NCBI GenBank assembly: GCA_964428175.1
Contig: CAYRXM010000004.1
Location: 23,502 to 87,501, forward strand
Direction: 5' to 3'
Origin: CAYRXM01 sp964428175
Lineage (GTDB): Bacteria > Chloroflexota > Anaerolineae > JAFGEY01
DNA: 64,000 nt
The notes beneath the pieces were generated by a model. It searched no databases. It saw only the letters and a list, made by a program, of their open reading frames with translations, and was not told where the DNA came from. Both the position numbers and the translations under genes were made by a program. Positions 38,697 to 46,811 of the stretch are shown here, piece by piece; position 1 is the stretch's first letter; each line of letters opens with the position of its first letter.

Positions 38697-40164
38697 ATCC
38701 TACCTCCTTGGGCAGAGTTGACAGGCTGCGTGTTCCATAACGAATGCGTTTGCGCCCTTCCGGTGAAAGGTGTCCGGTGCGGGCAAGCCGGCCGGCTTCG
38801 AGCAACGCGGCTTTGGCCAGTTCATTCTCGCCCAGGTTGAGCAGCCGTGTGGCCATCGTTTCCAATCGCTGGCTGGCCCGATCGACTTGGCCTTGCTCCA
38901 GTTCGTACATGGTTTTTTCTTGCATCTTGAAAATGGCCAGCTTGCTCAACACGCTGACAATGCTGGCCGGTGACTGCGGCCTGGCCCCCGGCTGATCGGA
39001 GACATTGACGCTGATGTTCATCCGGCTCTTGTCCTGCCGCCGCAGCGAGGGGATATCGGCAGTCACGTCGATTTGCACCAATGGCATCGTGCCTAACCCT
39101 TGTGCATCGACGAGCAGAGAGATCAGTAGGACGCACGGCTGATCGGTGCCCAACTGGCCCGACTTGATTGTTGCGTCGTCGCTCTTGAGCCGCTCCAGAT
39201 AAGGCGACACGCGAAAGGCCTCGGACAGGCGGACCCGTTCGGACAATCGCAAAGTAAATTTCAGGTCGCGGGCAACGACGGCCGAAAGGCTGTGAATGCA
39301 TTCGCGGAAAAAGGTAGGCACCTTGGAGGCCGAATCGATATACATGGACGTGCCGCTGCTCTGGTGGGCAATCTCGTCCAGCAGCTTGTCGTTCCAATCC
39401 TGGCCGATGCCCATGGTGCTGATGCCGATCCTGCGCATGCCGGCGGCCCTGGCTTCTTCGATGCACTGCGCCTCGTCGCCATAGGTTTGCCCGTCGGTCA
39501 GCAAAATCAGGTGATTGACCATGTCCGGCGAGCACCAGCGATCGATCTCGCCCAGCGCGGCAAGCATTCCCTGCAAAATTTCGGTGCCGCCAGAGCTGCG
39601 GATGGTGCTGACCCGCGATTTGGCATACGGCTTGTTGATGCTCGACTGCCCCGGCAGCACGATTTCGGCGCGGTCGCTGAACGTGACCAGCGAAAAAACA
39701 TCGGCATCGTCCAAAAAATCGATGATGAAATTGGTCGCATCCTTGACCCGTTGCAGCCGCACGCCCTGCATCGACGTGCTGCGGTCAATGGCCAGGCTCA
39801 GGTTCAAGGGTAGCCGTTTGATTTCGAGGTCGGCGCGTGGGTAGACTTCGAGCAGCAGGTAAATGACCTGCTCTTCGGAAAGCGGCGAAATTACCTGCTG
39901 GCTCAATGTGTACTTGGCAACCAGGGCTGGCGGCTGGCCAAGCCCTTCTTTCTTTCGCTGCCGGTCATAAGCAGCGCGCTTTTCCTCGTCACCGAGTATC
40001 TCATAGGCTTGCTGAATGCGCAGGAACCGCTCACCGGCATCGGGGGCGGTGCTGATGTCCGGATGAAACTGGCGCGCCAAATCGCGATAGGCCTGCCTGA
40101 TTTCCTGTATCGTCGCCGCAGGATCGAGATTCAGCTCTGCATAATAATCTTGATGGACGTCCAT
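38689..40164 (-). CDS. J-domain fused to von Willebrand factor A domain
   Basis: 491 residues. An N-terminal J-domain (about 5-70) has the HPD triad at 34-36 ('QFHPD'). A linker leads to a VWA domain (about 118-300) whose MIDAS motif D-x-S-x-S is Asp-127, Ser-129, Ser-131 ('AIDRSTSMQG'), with Thr in 'GGTEIL' and Asp in 'LLTDGQ'. A beta-rich region and a helical C-terminus ('MQEKTMYELEQGQVDRASQR') follow. The J-domain implies recruitment of an Hsp70 to a VWA scaffold. It sits between the FHA and PP2C genes. Confidence 0.92.
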   Translation of the reverse strand: MDVHQDYYAELNLDPAATIQEIRQAYRDLARQFHPDISTAPDAGERFLRIQQAYEILGDEEKRAAYDRQRKKEGLGQPPALVAKYTLSQQVISPLSEEQVIYLLLEVYPRADLEIKRLPLNLSLAIDRSTSMQGVRLQRVKDATNFIIDFLDDADVFSLVTFSDRAEIVLPGQSSINKPYAKSRVSTIRSSGGTEILQGMLAALGEIDRWCSPDMVNHLILLTDGQTYGDEAQCIEEARAAGMRRIGISTMGIGQDWNDKLLDEIAHQSSGTSMYIDSASKVPTFFRECIHSLSAVVARDLKFTLRLSERVRLSEAFRVSPYLERLKSDDATIKSGQLGTDQPCVLLISLLVDAQGLGTMPLVQIDVTADIPSLRRQDKSRMNISVNVSDQPGARPQSPASIVSVLSKLAIFKMQEKTMYELEQGQVDRASQRLETMATRLLNLGENELAKAALLEAGRLARTGHLSPEGRKRIRYGTRSLSTLPKEVGYD

Positions 40165-40254
40165 TGCCGGTTCTCTCTCATCAAACTCGGTCGTCTAGTA
40201 AACCCCCAAAAGCGCTTCAGCGCCCGTCGCGAAGGCACAAGTCCTGTTATCGCG

Positions 40255-41100
40255 CTAACCTTTGACTTGAATCAGCACGGCTGTGATATTGTCCTCACCC
40301 CCATACTCGTTCGCGCGTGCGATCAACCGTCGACATGCGGCCTGGGGCGAATTTTCGGCATTGACAATCGCAAGAATTTCCCCTTCGGGAACCATGCTCC
40401 AGAGACCATCGCAGCACAAGAGTAGAGAGCCATGAACGGGCATCGACTGGAGGTATGTATCGACCTCCAGGTTGCCCGCGCGCCCGACGGCCCGGTAAAG
40501 CACGTTTCGCTGCGGGTGCGTCTTGGCCTCTTCCGGCGTCAACTGCCCCAGCTCGATCAGCCGGTTGACCAGCGAATGATCTTTGGTCAGTTGGCGGATG
40601 CTGTTGCGCGTGAGCAGATAGGCCCGGCTGTCTCCCACGTGGGCGATGAACGCATTGGTGCCCAACAAAAAAGCGCAGGTCAGCGTCGTTCCCCCCTTGG
40701 AAAACTTTTCCTGCACCTTGCTGTTGGCCGTGACGATTGCCTCGGTCAACACCTCATTGATCGGGCGCAACTGGCTTGTGCCCGAGTGGGTCAAGAAAGG
40801 TTCATAAATCTCGCGCAAAATCCAGTTCGCGACGATGCGCATCGCCAGAGAACTGATCTCATCACCATTCATTTGACCGCCCATCCCATCGGCAATGATG
40901 TACAAGCCGATGGGCAGCAGGTCTTCACCCTGAGACAAAAGCGCGCTGAGCGTAAACAACGAATCCTGGTTGATATCGCTCACCAATCCTTTATCGGTTG
41001 CAGCGCCAACCACAATCGACAGGTTTTCCTTTTCCTCGGAAATGGGGACCAGGGGCAGAGCAGGTTGTTTTTTGCCAAAAATTTTTTTCAACATTTGCAT
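40255..41100 (-). CDS. PP2C-family protein Ser/Thr phosphatase
   Basis: 281 residues from ATG 41100; a second in-frame ATG is at 41094 and neither has a strong ribosome site. PP2C metal-binding motifs are present: 'GLVSDINQDSLF', 'ADGMGGQMNG', 'HVGDSRAYLL', 'CDGLW' and 'GGEDNITAVLI'. It removes phosphate from proteins phosphorylated by the kinase encoded just upstream. No membrane anchor is seen. The N-terminal ~30 residues are basic and variable. Confidence 0.93.
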   Translation of the reverse strand: MQMLKKIFGKKQPALPLVPISEEKENLSIVVGAATDKGLVSDINQDSLFTLSALLSQGEDLLPIGLYIIADGMGGQMNGDEISSLAMRIVANWILREIYEPFLTHSGTSQLRPINEVLTEAIVTANSKVQEKFSKGGTTLTCAFLLGTNAFIAHVGDSRAYLLTRNSIRQLTKDHSLVNRLIELGQLTPEEAKTHPQRNVLYRAVGRAGNLEVDTYLQSMPVHGSLLLCCDGLWSMVPEGEILAIVNAENSPQAACRRLIARANEYGGEDNITAVLIQVKG

Positions 41101-41151
41101 CTTTCGGATCACAGGTCGAATCAAGGGCGACGAAAAATGAGCCGGAATACC

Positions 41152-43101
41152 TCAAGGCAAGAAAGCGTAAACACGGCCGCTCCGCGACGCGGCATAAATC
41201 ATATCGTTTGTCGCCGCTGGCGTAGAGACAATACCGCTGTCGGCGGCGAACTTCCAACGCAAATCGCCGGTCCGCGCATCAAAACTGTACAGATGCTTGT
41301 CGGCCGACCCGATATAGACCGCCTCCAAAGTCACCGCCGGCGACGAACCAATCGGCCCGCCGGTTTCGGCGCGCCACACCTCGCGGCCTTTGCTATAGTC
41401 ATAGGCGTAAACGTTGCCGTCTTGAGACCCAATGTAAACCAGTCCCAGCGGCTCGGAAACTGCCGGTGAAGAGATGATGCGGCCCTTGGTACGCGCCTTC
41501 CAGACCACCCATCCCGCCTGCGCGTCGATGGCATACAGGTTCCAGTCCATCGATCCCACAAAGATCATTCCCTCGTGCGCGGCCGGCGACGACAGCACGG
41601 GCCGGTTGACGGAACACTTCCACTTGAGCCGCCCTGTCTGGATGTCTACCGCGTAAACATTTGAATCGTCGGAGCCAAAGTAAACAATGCCTTCGTATAT
41701 GCACGGTGAAGAACGAATGTGATCCTCAACCTCAAATCGCCATACCTGGCGGCCATTGCGCGCATCGAGGTTATACAGGCAATGATCGTCAGAGCCGACG
41801 AAAACGTGCGACATGGCCACGCGCGGCGAAGAACGAATCCGGTCACGGGTGGGGCTGGTCCACATAATCCGGCCGGCATCTTTGGCCAGGGCATAGACCA
41901 TCCGGTCTTCAGAGCCAAAGAAAACCAGGTGCTCCCACACGCACGGCGACGAGGCAATACCCTCTTCGGAAGGATACTTCCACAAAAAAGTGCCTTCCTG
42001 GGCATTGATGGCATACAGGTTGTGATCATAAGAGCCAATGTACAGCACCCCATCCGAAACCTGAGGCGAAGAAGTGATTTCGTCTTCGCAGGCAAATTCC
42101 CAGATTGGCAAAACGTTGCCCGTTTCGGAAAAAGAAAGCGTCGAAGTGGCAAATGCCACCGTCGAAGGCGTGCCGCCCACCGGCATCCGCGCCGGAACGC
42201 CGCCCGGCGCCGAGACGACCGCCACCGGTCGGCTCAACAAGAGCAAAGCCTGCTTGAGTTCTTCGGCCGAAGCAAACCGCTTGTCGATCTCGTATTCGAG
42301 AGAGCGCATTACAACGGCTTCAAGGCCCTCAGAAACCTGGGGATTCAACTGCCGGATGGGGCGCTCGTGAAAGGTAAACGGCGGTTCTTCTTGAGGGTTG
42401 TGCTTGGTCAACAAATGGTGCATTGTCGCGCCGAGCGCATACAAGTCGCCGCGAGGCTCTGCCGCGCCACGGTATTGTTCGGGCGGCGTATATCCCTCGG
42501 TCCCGATCATCGTGCCGCGCTGCTCCCCCTGGAACACCTTGGCGATGCCGAAATCGATCATGACTACCCGGCCAAATTCGTTGAGCATCACGTTGGAAGG
42601 CTTGAGATCGCGAAAGATCACCGGATCGGGCTTGTGATTGTGCAAATAACTCAACACATCGCAAACCTGAATGGCCCAATCGATGACCTTTTCTTGCTCG
42701 ATAGGCCCATCGCTATTGGTGATGATTTGCTCCAGGTTTTTACCCTCGACAAAATCGGTCACCAGGTAAACGCGCTCGCCCTCGCTGAAATAGTCGAACA
42801 CTTTGAGCACCGCGGGGTGATTGAGCGAAGCCAGCACATTGGCCTCACGGTCAAACTGCTGCCGGTACAGATCGCGCAGGCGTGCATCGGCTACCGTGTT
42901 AAACATTTCCTTGACCGCGCAAATTCTGGATGCCTTTTCAAAACGAAGGTCCCGCGCCTTGTAGACGATCGCCATGCCGCCGCTTCCGGCCGTATCGATA
43001 ATTTCATAGCGATCTTGCAAAATCGTGCCGGGAACCAGGGTGACTTCGGCGCCCATATCGACCAGATGTGCCGTTCCCCGTCTTGTTACCCCAGATACCA
43101 T
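41152..43101 (-). CDS. Ser/Thr protein kinase with C-terminal PQQ-type beta-propeller
   Basis: 649 residues. Kinase domain about 30-290: Gly-rich loop 'TAGSGGMAIVYKARD', Lys-64 ('CAVKEMF'), catalytic loop 'FRDLKPSNVML' (Asp-165, with Phe in place of the usual HRD His), DFG at 183-185 and activation-segment 'GTEGYTPPEQYRG'. From about 340 there are seven or so repeats of the form 'SSPxVxxGxVYxGSxDxxxYA', a PQQ-like propeller. No membrane span separates them, so the propeller may be cytoplasmic. AGGAG precedes ATG 43101. It heads the FHA/VWA/PP2C operon. Confidence 0.95.
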   Translation of the reverse strand: MVSGVTRRGTAHLVDMGAEVTLVPGTILQDRYEIIDTAGSGGMAIVYKARDLRFEKASRICAVKEMFNTVADARLRDLYRQQFDREANVLASLNHPAVLKVFDYFSEGERVYLVTDFVEGKNLEQIITNSDGPIEQEKVIDWAIQVCDVLSYLHNHKPDPVIFRDLKPSNVMLNEFGRVVMIDFGIAKVFQGEQRGTMIGTEGYTPPEQYRGAAEPRGDLYALGATMHHLLTKHNPQEEPPFTFHERPIRQLNPQVSEGLEAVVMRSLEYEIDKRFASAEELKQALLLLSRPVAVVSAPGGVPARMPVGGTPSTVAFATSTLSFSETGNVLPIWEFACEDEITSSPQVSDGVLYIGSYDHNLYAINAQEGTFLWKYPSEEGIASSPCVWEHLVFFGSEDRMVYALAKDAGRIMWTSPTRDRIRSSPRVAMSHVFVGSDDHCLYNLDARNGRQVWRFEVEDHIRSSPCIYEGIVYFGSDDSNVYAVDIQTGRLKWKCSVNRPVLSSPAAHEGMIFVGSMDWNLYAIDAQAGWVVWKARTKGRIISSPAVSEPLGLVYIGSQDGNVYAYDYSKGREVWRAETGGPIGSSPAVTLEAVYIGSADKHLYSFDARTGDLRWKFAADSGIVSTPAATNDMIYAASRSGRVYAFLP

Positions 43102-43228
43102 CGAATACTCCTCGCCTCAACACCCCTACAGCGACCAATGCCCACGTACAGGATACCATTTATTGCCAATTTACAAAAAGTGATAAAAATAACCAACTAT
43201 TGAGCAGATTGTGAACGAACTCTTGTTC

Positions 43229-43258
43229 ATTATAACATATCTCGGTCAATTTTTGCAA
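43229..43258 (-). promoter_or_regulatory. Promoter of the phospho-signalling operon
   Basis: Minus strand: TTGCAA (43253-43258), 18-base spacer, TATAAT (43229-43234). The start near 43222 gives a leader of about 120 bases. The rest of the 320-base gap (43102-43421) shows no other clear feature. Confidence 0.6.
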
Positions 43259-43421
43259 AACCAATTTGCGCCAGCACCCACTGCACCATCGCCCTGGCGT
43301 CAATGCAACCCGCCGGCATGCTTTTGCGTATAAAAGGCAAGATGTTGGCACTCACAATCTAGAATCTGAAACATCAGAATGAAAATCTCGGCGCTTGCAG
43401 TGCCGGACGAAAGGGGAGACC

Positions 43422-43688
43422 ATGTCTCGCAAAGATCCATTTATTGCACTCGTACTAGAAGTCATCGGCGGCTTTTTCGGATTCCCCGGCATTGGCTGGG
43501 TGTACGCCGGTCAGGTTGGCTGGGGCCTGGCATTTATGGTCGTTTACTGGTTGTTCGATTGGGCGCTGGGCATCACCCTGGCTATCATGACCCTGGGTTT
43601 GTGGTGCGTGGTTTGGCCGGCGCAAAACCTCATCGTCGGTGCGATATCCGGCTTTTTGGCCTACCGATGGCTCAACCGGCCACGGTGA
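43422..43688 (+). CDS. Small TM2-domain-like membrane protein
   Basis: 88 residues. Hydrophobic helices with the TM2-like pattern 'FFGFPGIGWVYAGQVGWGLA' followed by 'LAIMTLGLWCVVWPAQNL'. ATG 43422 follows AAGGGGAG. The family is common in bacteria and has no settled role. It is a single-gene unit flanked by a terminator hairpin. Confidence 0.75.
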   Translation: MSRKDPFIALVLEVIGGFFGFPGIGWVYAGQVGWGLAFMVVYWLFDWALGITLAIMTLGLWCVVWPAQNLIVGAISGFLAYRWLNRPR

Positions 43689-43694
43689 CAACAT

Positions 43695-43728
43695 ACAATG
43701 CCCTGGAGAGTTTCCTCCAGGGCATTGT
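43695..43728 (+). terminator. Hairpin terminator after the TM2-like gene
   Basis: ACAATGCCCTGGAG-AGTTTC-CTCCAGGGCATTGT, a perfect 14-bp stem that begins six bases after the stop. The tail GTTGTAAAC is only partly U-rich. Confidence 0.6.
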
Positions 43729-43947
43729 GTTGTAAACGCACACTTGGCCTGGCCTCGTCAGTATCCGGTCGGTTTGTGGTCTGCAATATGTCGTGTGCGC
43801 ACTGGCTGCCTCAAGTAATATAAAAAGCGTCGCACCAGCTCATTGGGGTCAATCTTGAATGTTGCTTCCCCGCGCAAAATCACTCGTCACCGCGCAAGGA
43901 TTTTACAGGCGCACCCGGCTGCAGGGTGCGAAATCGGTCAAGTTCCT

Positions 43948-43976
43948 TTGCATTTGGCCTTGAAATCGTTTATAAT
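43948..43976 (+). promoter_or_regulatory. Promoter of the coiled-coil/SPFH operon
   Basis: TTGCAT (43948-43953), 17-base spacer, TATAAT (43971-43976). The start near 43983 lies 56 bases before ATG 44039. The remainder of the 350-base gap from 43689 holds nothing else I can support. Confidence 0.75.
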
Positions 43977-44038
43977 AGCAATATGCCATCAAACAAGTGT
44001 TTTATCGGCATCCAGTGTGAACAAGGAGGAAACAACCT

Positions 44039-44554
44039 ATGGATATGAGAGATGTCGTATCTGACGCGCAGAGCGGGCTGGAAAAGATTCTCAACAAAAT
44101 CCCCGGCTACGGGGGCTATCGCGAGAAAGAGATGCGCCGCGATGCGGACAAACTGTTGCGCGATCACATCTATGGCGTGTTGACCGAACAGCGCCGTCGC
44201 ATTGAAGACATTCAGGGCCAGCTCGGCGTCGAATTTATCGAATTTGTGGAAAAGATCGGCACGGCGCGCCGCCGTTTGCAAACTCTGGCCGACACCATCC
44301 ACACGGCCGCCTATGGCTATGCCGGGCTGTTTGATGCGGTGCGCGTCAAGGAAGAGCAGTTGGACGCGCTCTATGAATTCGACAACGGCATCCTGGAACA
44401 AGCCGACGGTATCGTAGCCGCCATCGATTCGTTGCAGTCTGCCGTCGACAACGGTGAAGCGCCCGGTGGCGCGATCCGCGAATTGACGACTACCGTCACC
44501 CAACTTCAAGACTTGTACAACAAGCGCAAAGACGTGATCACGGGCATGGCCTAA
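44039..44554 (+). CDS. Helical/coiled-coil protein paired with SPFH protein, unknown function
   Basis: 171 residues, almost all helical heptads ('EKEMRRDADKLLRDHIYGVL', 'VKEEQLDALYEFDNGILEQA'). There is no signal peptide or membrane span. The start at ATG 44039 follows AAGGAGG. It lies 33 bases before the SPFH gene. In Bacillus ydjFGHI-like operons an SPFH protein also sits with a helical PspA-like protein; I infer a similar partnership, but similarity to PspA itself is not evident. Confidence 0.75.
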   Translation: MDMRDVVSDAQSGLEKILNKIPGYGGYREKEMRRDADKLLRDHIYGVLTEQRRRIEDIQGQLGVEFIEFVEKIGTARRRLQTLADTIHTAAYGYAGLFDAVRVKEEQLDALYEFDNGILEQADGIVAAIDSLQSAVDNGEAPGGAIRELTTTVTQLQDLYNKRKDVITGMA

Positions 44555-44587
44555 ACCGGCCCGACAAGCTGTAAAAGGAGAACAAAA

Positions 44588-45652
44588 ATGGCACGTATTT
44601 TTGATGTGATTGAAATCACCAACATGGCCGCCGATGAACTCGTCCGACGCTTCCCGGAACACACCTCGGGCGACTTTCGTATCGGCTCGCAGTTGATCGT
44701 CGGCCCCGGCCAGGAGGCCGTCTTTGTCCGCAGCGGCAAGGCGCTCGACACCTTTGGCCCCGGCACGCACACCATCACCACAGCCAACATTCCCTTGCTG
44801 GCCGACCTGATCGGCAAGGCGTTTGGCAACCGCACGCCCTTTACGGCCGAGGTTTATTTTGTCAACACCCGCGTCTTTCCCGACATGGGCTGGGGCACAC
44901 CCAACCCGATCCCGGTCATGCATCCCGGCATCGGCCTGGGCGCATCGCTGCTCAAGGCCTACGGCACCTTTAAAATGAAGGTTTCAAACTCGAAATTCTT
45001 TGTCGAAGAGGTTGTCGGGCGGCGCGGCAGCTATTCCAAATCCGATATCCAGGACTGGCTGCGCTCGGCCGTGCTGACCCAGTTCCGTGATATGGTCGGC
45101 ACGCTCAAGAAATCAGCCTTTGAAATCCAGGCCCTCACCGCCGACATCAGCGAAATGATGCTCTCCAAAACACAGGACGATTTCGGTGCATTGGGCCTCG
45201 TCCTGGTCGATTTCAAAGTGGCCGAAATTACCCCGTCGGCCAAGAGCGCGCAAGAGCTGCGCGATATGGGACTGATCGACATGCAGACCTATATGCAGCT
45301 CCAGGCCGCCGACGCGATGCGCGACGCGGCCAATGCCCCCGGCGGCAACCTCGCCGGCGCCGGTGTTGGCATGGGCGCCGGGTTGGGCATGGGCCAGATG
45401 ATGGCCCAGGCTTTCCAGACCGGCATGCAGCCGCAGCAGCCGGCCGCCGCCGCCCCCGCCGCCGCAGCAGCCGCAGCAGCGACCGTTGCCTGCCCTTCGT
45501 GCGGACACCAGAACCAGGCCGGACTCAAGTTCTGCGGCAACTGCGGCGCTAAAATGCCCGAGGCCACCGGAAAGCGCTTTTGCACGGGCTGCGGTCAAGA
45601 AGTCGCCGCGGGGACCAGGTTCTGCGGCAACTGCGGCGCCAAGCAAGAATAA
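44588..45652 (+). CDS. SPFH-domain protein with two C-terminal zinc ribbons
   Basis: 354 residues. An SPFH/band-7 domain (about 25-230) of the virion-core-like or YdjI type: 'IGSQLIVGPGQEAVFVRSGK', 'FGPGTHTITTANIPLL', 'AEVYFVNTRVFPDMGWGTP'. A Gly/Met/Ala/Gln-rich linker and two zinc ribbons follow ('CPSCGHQNQAGLKFCGNC' and 'CTGCGQEVAAGTRFCGNC'). It should assemble as a membrane-associated scaffold, probably in envelope stress response. AAAGGAG precedes the ATG. Confidence 0.92.
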   Translation: MARIFDVIEITNMAADELVRRFPEHTSGDFRIGSQLIVGPGQEAVFVRSGKALDTFGPGTHTITTANIPLLADLIGKAFGNRTPFTAEVYFVNTRVFPDMGWGTPNPIPVMHPGIGLGASLLKAYGTFKMKVSNSKFFVEEVVGRRGSYSKSDIQDWLRSAVLTQFRDMVGTLKKSAFEIQALTADISEMMLSKTQDDFGALGLVLVDFKVAEITPSAKSAQELRDMGLIDMQTYMQLQAADAMRDAANAPGGNLAGAGVGMGAGLGMGQMMAQAFQTGMQPQQPAAAAPAAAAAAAATVACPSCGHQNQAGLKFCGNCGAKMPEATGKRFCTGCGQEVAAGTRFCGNCGAKQE

Positions 45653-45678
45653 CCACCGCTCACCACCAAAACCACACC

Positions 45679-45716
45679 AGCAAGCCAGGTCTTTTTCGAC
45701 TTGGCTTGCTTTGTGT
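45679..45716 (+). terminator. Terminator of the SPFH operon
   Basis: AGCAAGCCAGGTC-TTTTTC-GACTTGGCTTGCT (13 bp with one G-T pair) is followed by TTGTGTT, 26 bases after the stop. Confidence 0.7.
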
Positions 45717-45734
45717 TATGGATTGGGATAAAAT
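45706..45734 (+). promoter_or_regulatory. Possible promoter of the metallophosphoesterase gene
   Basis: TTGCTT (45706-45711), 17-base spacer, TAAAAT (45729-45734). The -35 lies in the 3' arm of the preceding terminator, so the assignment is tentative. Confidence 0.4.
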
Positions 45735-45774
45735 ATCGCCAGATCGGCCCAAATCTCGAATTGAGGAAGGTGTT

Positions 45775-46776
45775 ATGAACAAGAGGAGAATGATTTTATG
45801 CCTGGGGCTGCTGGCCCTGGGCTTGATTGCGGTAGCGGCGTGTTCGACACCCGCCCCGACGGCAACACCCGAACCTACGCCGTCGCCCACACCCGTTTTG
45901 ACGCCGCAGCCGTTTTCGCTGACGCTGCTCTACACCAACGATGGTTGGGGCTACACCGAGCCTTGCGCCTGCGATCCGCGCGCCGGCGGCCTGGCCAAGC
46001 GCGCCGCCTATATCAAATCCGTCCGCGAGCAGAGAGAAAACGTGCTAGTCGTCGATTCGGGCGACAGCCTGCTCACCTTGCAGCGCGTCGGCGATCTGGA
46101 GCAGGGCAAGCTGTTGGTCGAAGCTTTTAACCGGATGGGCTACGATGCCATCGCCCTGGGCGGTCTGGACTTTCGAATGGGCCTTGATGTGCTGCGCGAG
46201 CAGATCCAGGTCGCCAACTTTGCCGTTCTCTCGGCCAACGCCCTCGATCCGCAAACGCAAAGCTTTTTCGACCGCGACTATTTGATGGTGCGCATGCACG
46301 GGCACAACATCGCCATCATTGGCCTGACCGACACTGCCATCGCTCGCGAGGTGACGCAAGGCAATTTGATCTTGATGGAACCGGTGCAAAGCCTGGTCGA
46401 CCTCGTTGACCTGCTCGGCGACGAGGCTGACATCATTATTGTGCTTTCGCACCTGGGCGCGCAGTTTGACATGAACCTGGGTCTGGTGGTGGACAACATC
46501 GACGTGGTCATTTCCGGCCAGGACAAGCAGGTCTACAACGAACCAGTCAAGACCAACACCTATCTGCTCACTTCAGCAGGCAGCCGGGGTGAATACATCG
46601 GCCGGTTGGACCTGGATTTTGACGCCCAGGGCAACATTGTCGCTTACCAATCGCACATGCAGCACCTGACTGACGACATTGCCGATGACCCCGATATGCG
46701 CCAGTGGCTGGGTACAAGCGGGATCATCGCCGCCATCGCACCCAAATCCGGCTCAGATACCGGCCTGGCGCCGTAA
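45775..46776 (+). CDS. Metallophosphoesterase/5'-nucleotidase-like lipoprotein
   Basis: 333 residues from ATG 45775 (GAGGAAGG upstream). The lipobox is 'AVAAC' (Cys about 23), then a Thr-Pro linker. The enzyme domain has 'LLYTNDGWGYTEPCACDP', 'NVLVVDSGDSLL', 'YDAIALGGLDFRMG' and 'IIIVLSHLGAQFD', which follow the UshA/CpdB-type order. The first motif lacks the usual His (N-D rather than D-x-H) and has two Cys instead, so metal binding may differ. It is extracytoplasmic and lipid-anchored, and its substrate is unknown. Confidence 0.82.
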   Translation: MNKRRMILCLGLLALGLIAVAACSTPAPTATPEPTPSPTPVLTPQPFSLTLLYTNDGWGYTEPCACDPRAGGLAKRAAYIKSVREQRENVLVVDSGDSLLTLQRVGDLEQGKLLVEAFNRMGYDAIALGGLDFRMGLDVLREQIQVANFAVLSANALDPQTQSFFDRDYLMVRMHGHNIAIIGLTDTAIAREVTQGNLILMEPVQSLVDLVDLLGDEADIIIVLSHLGAQFDMNLGLVVDNIDVVISGQDKQVYNEPVKTNTYLLTSAGSRGEYIGRLDLDFDAQGNIVAYQSHMQHLTDDIADDPDMRQWLGTSGIIAAIAPKSGSDTGLAP

Positions 46777-46811
46777 CCGTTTTCGATCTGTAATCGCACG
46801 AGGAGTACACG

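Noticed and set aside
41152..43101. Kinase thought to be inactive because His of HRD is Phe
   Set aside because: The catalytic Asp-165, Lys-64 and DFG are present. Loss of the HRD His alone does not show inactivity.
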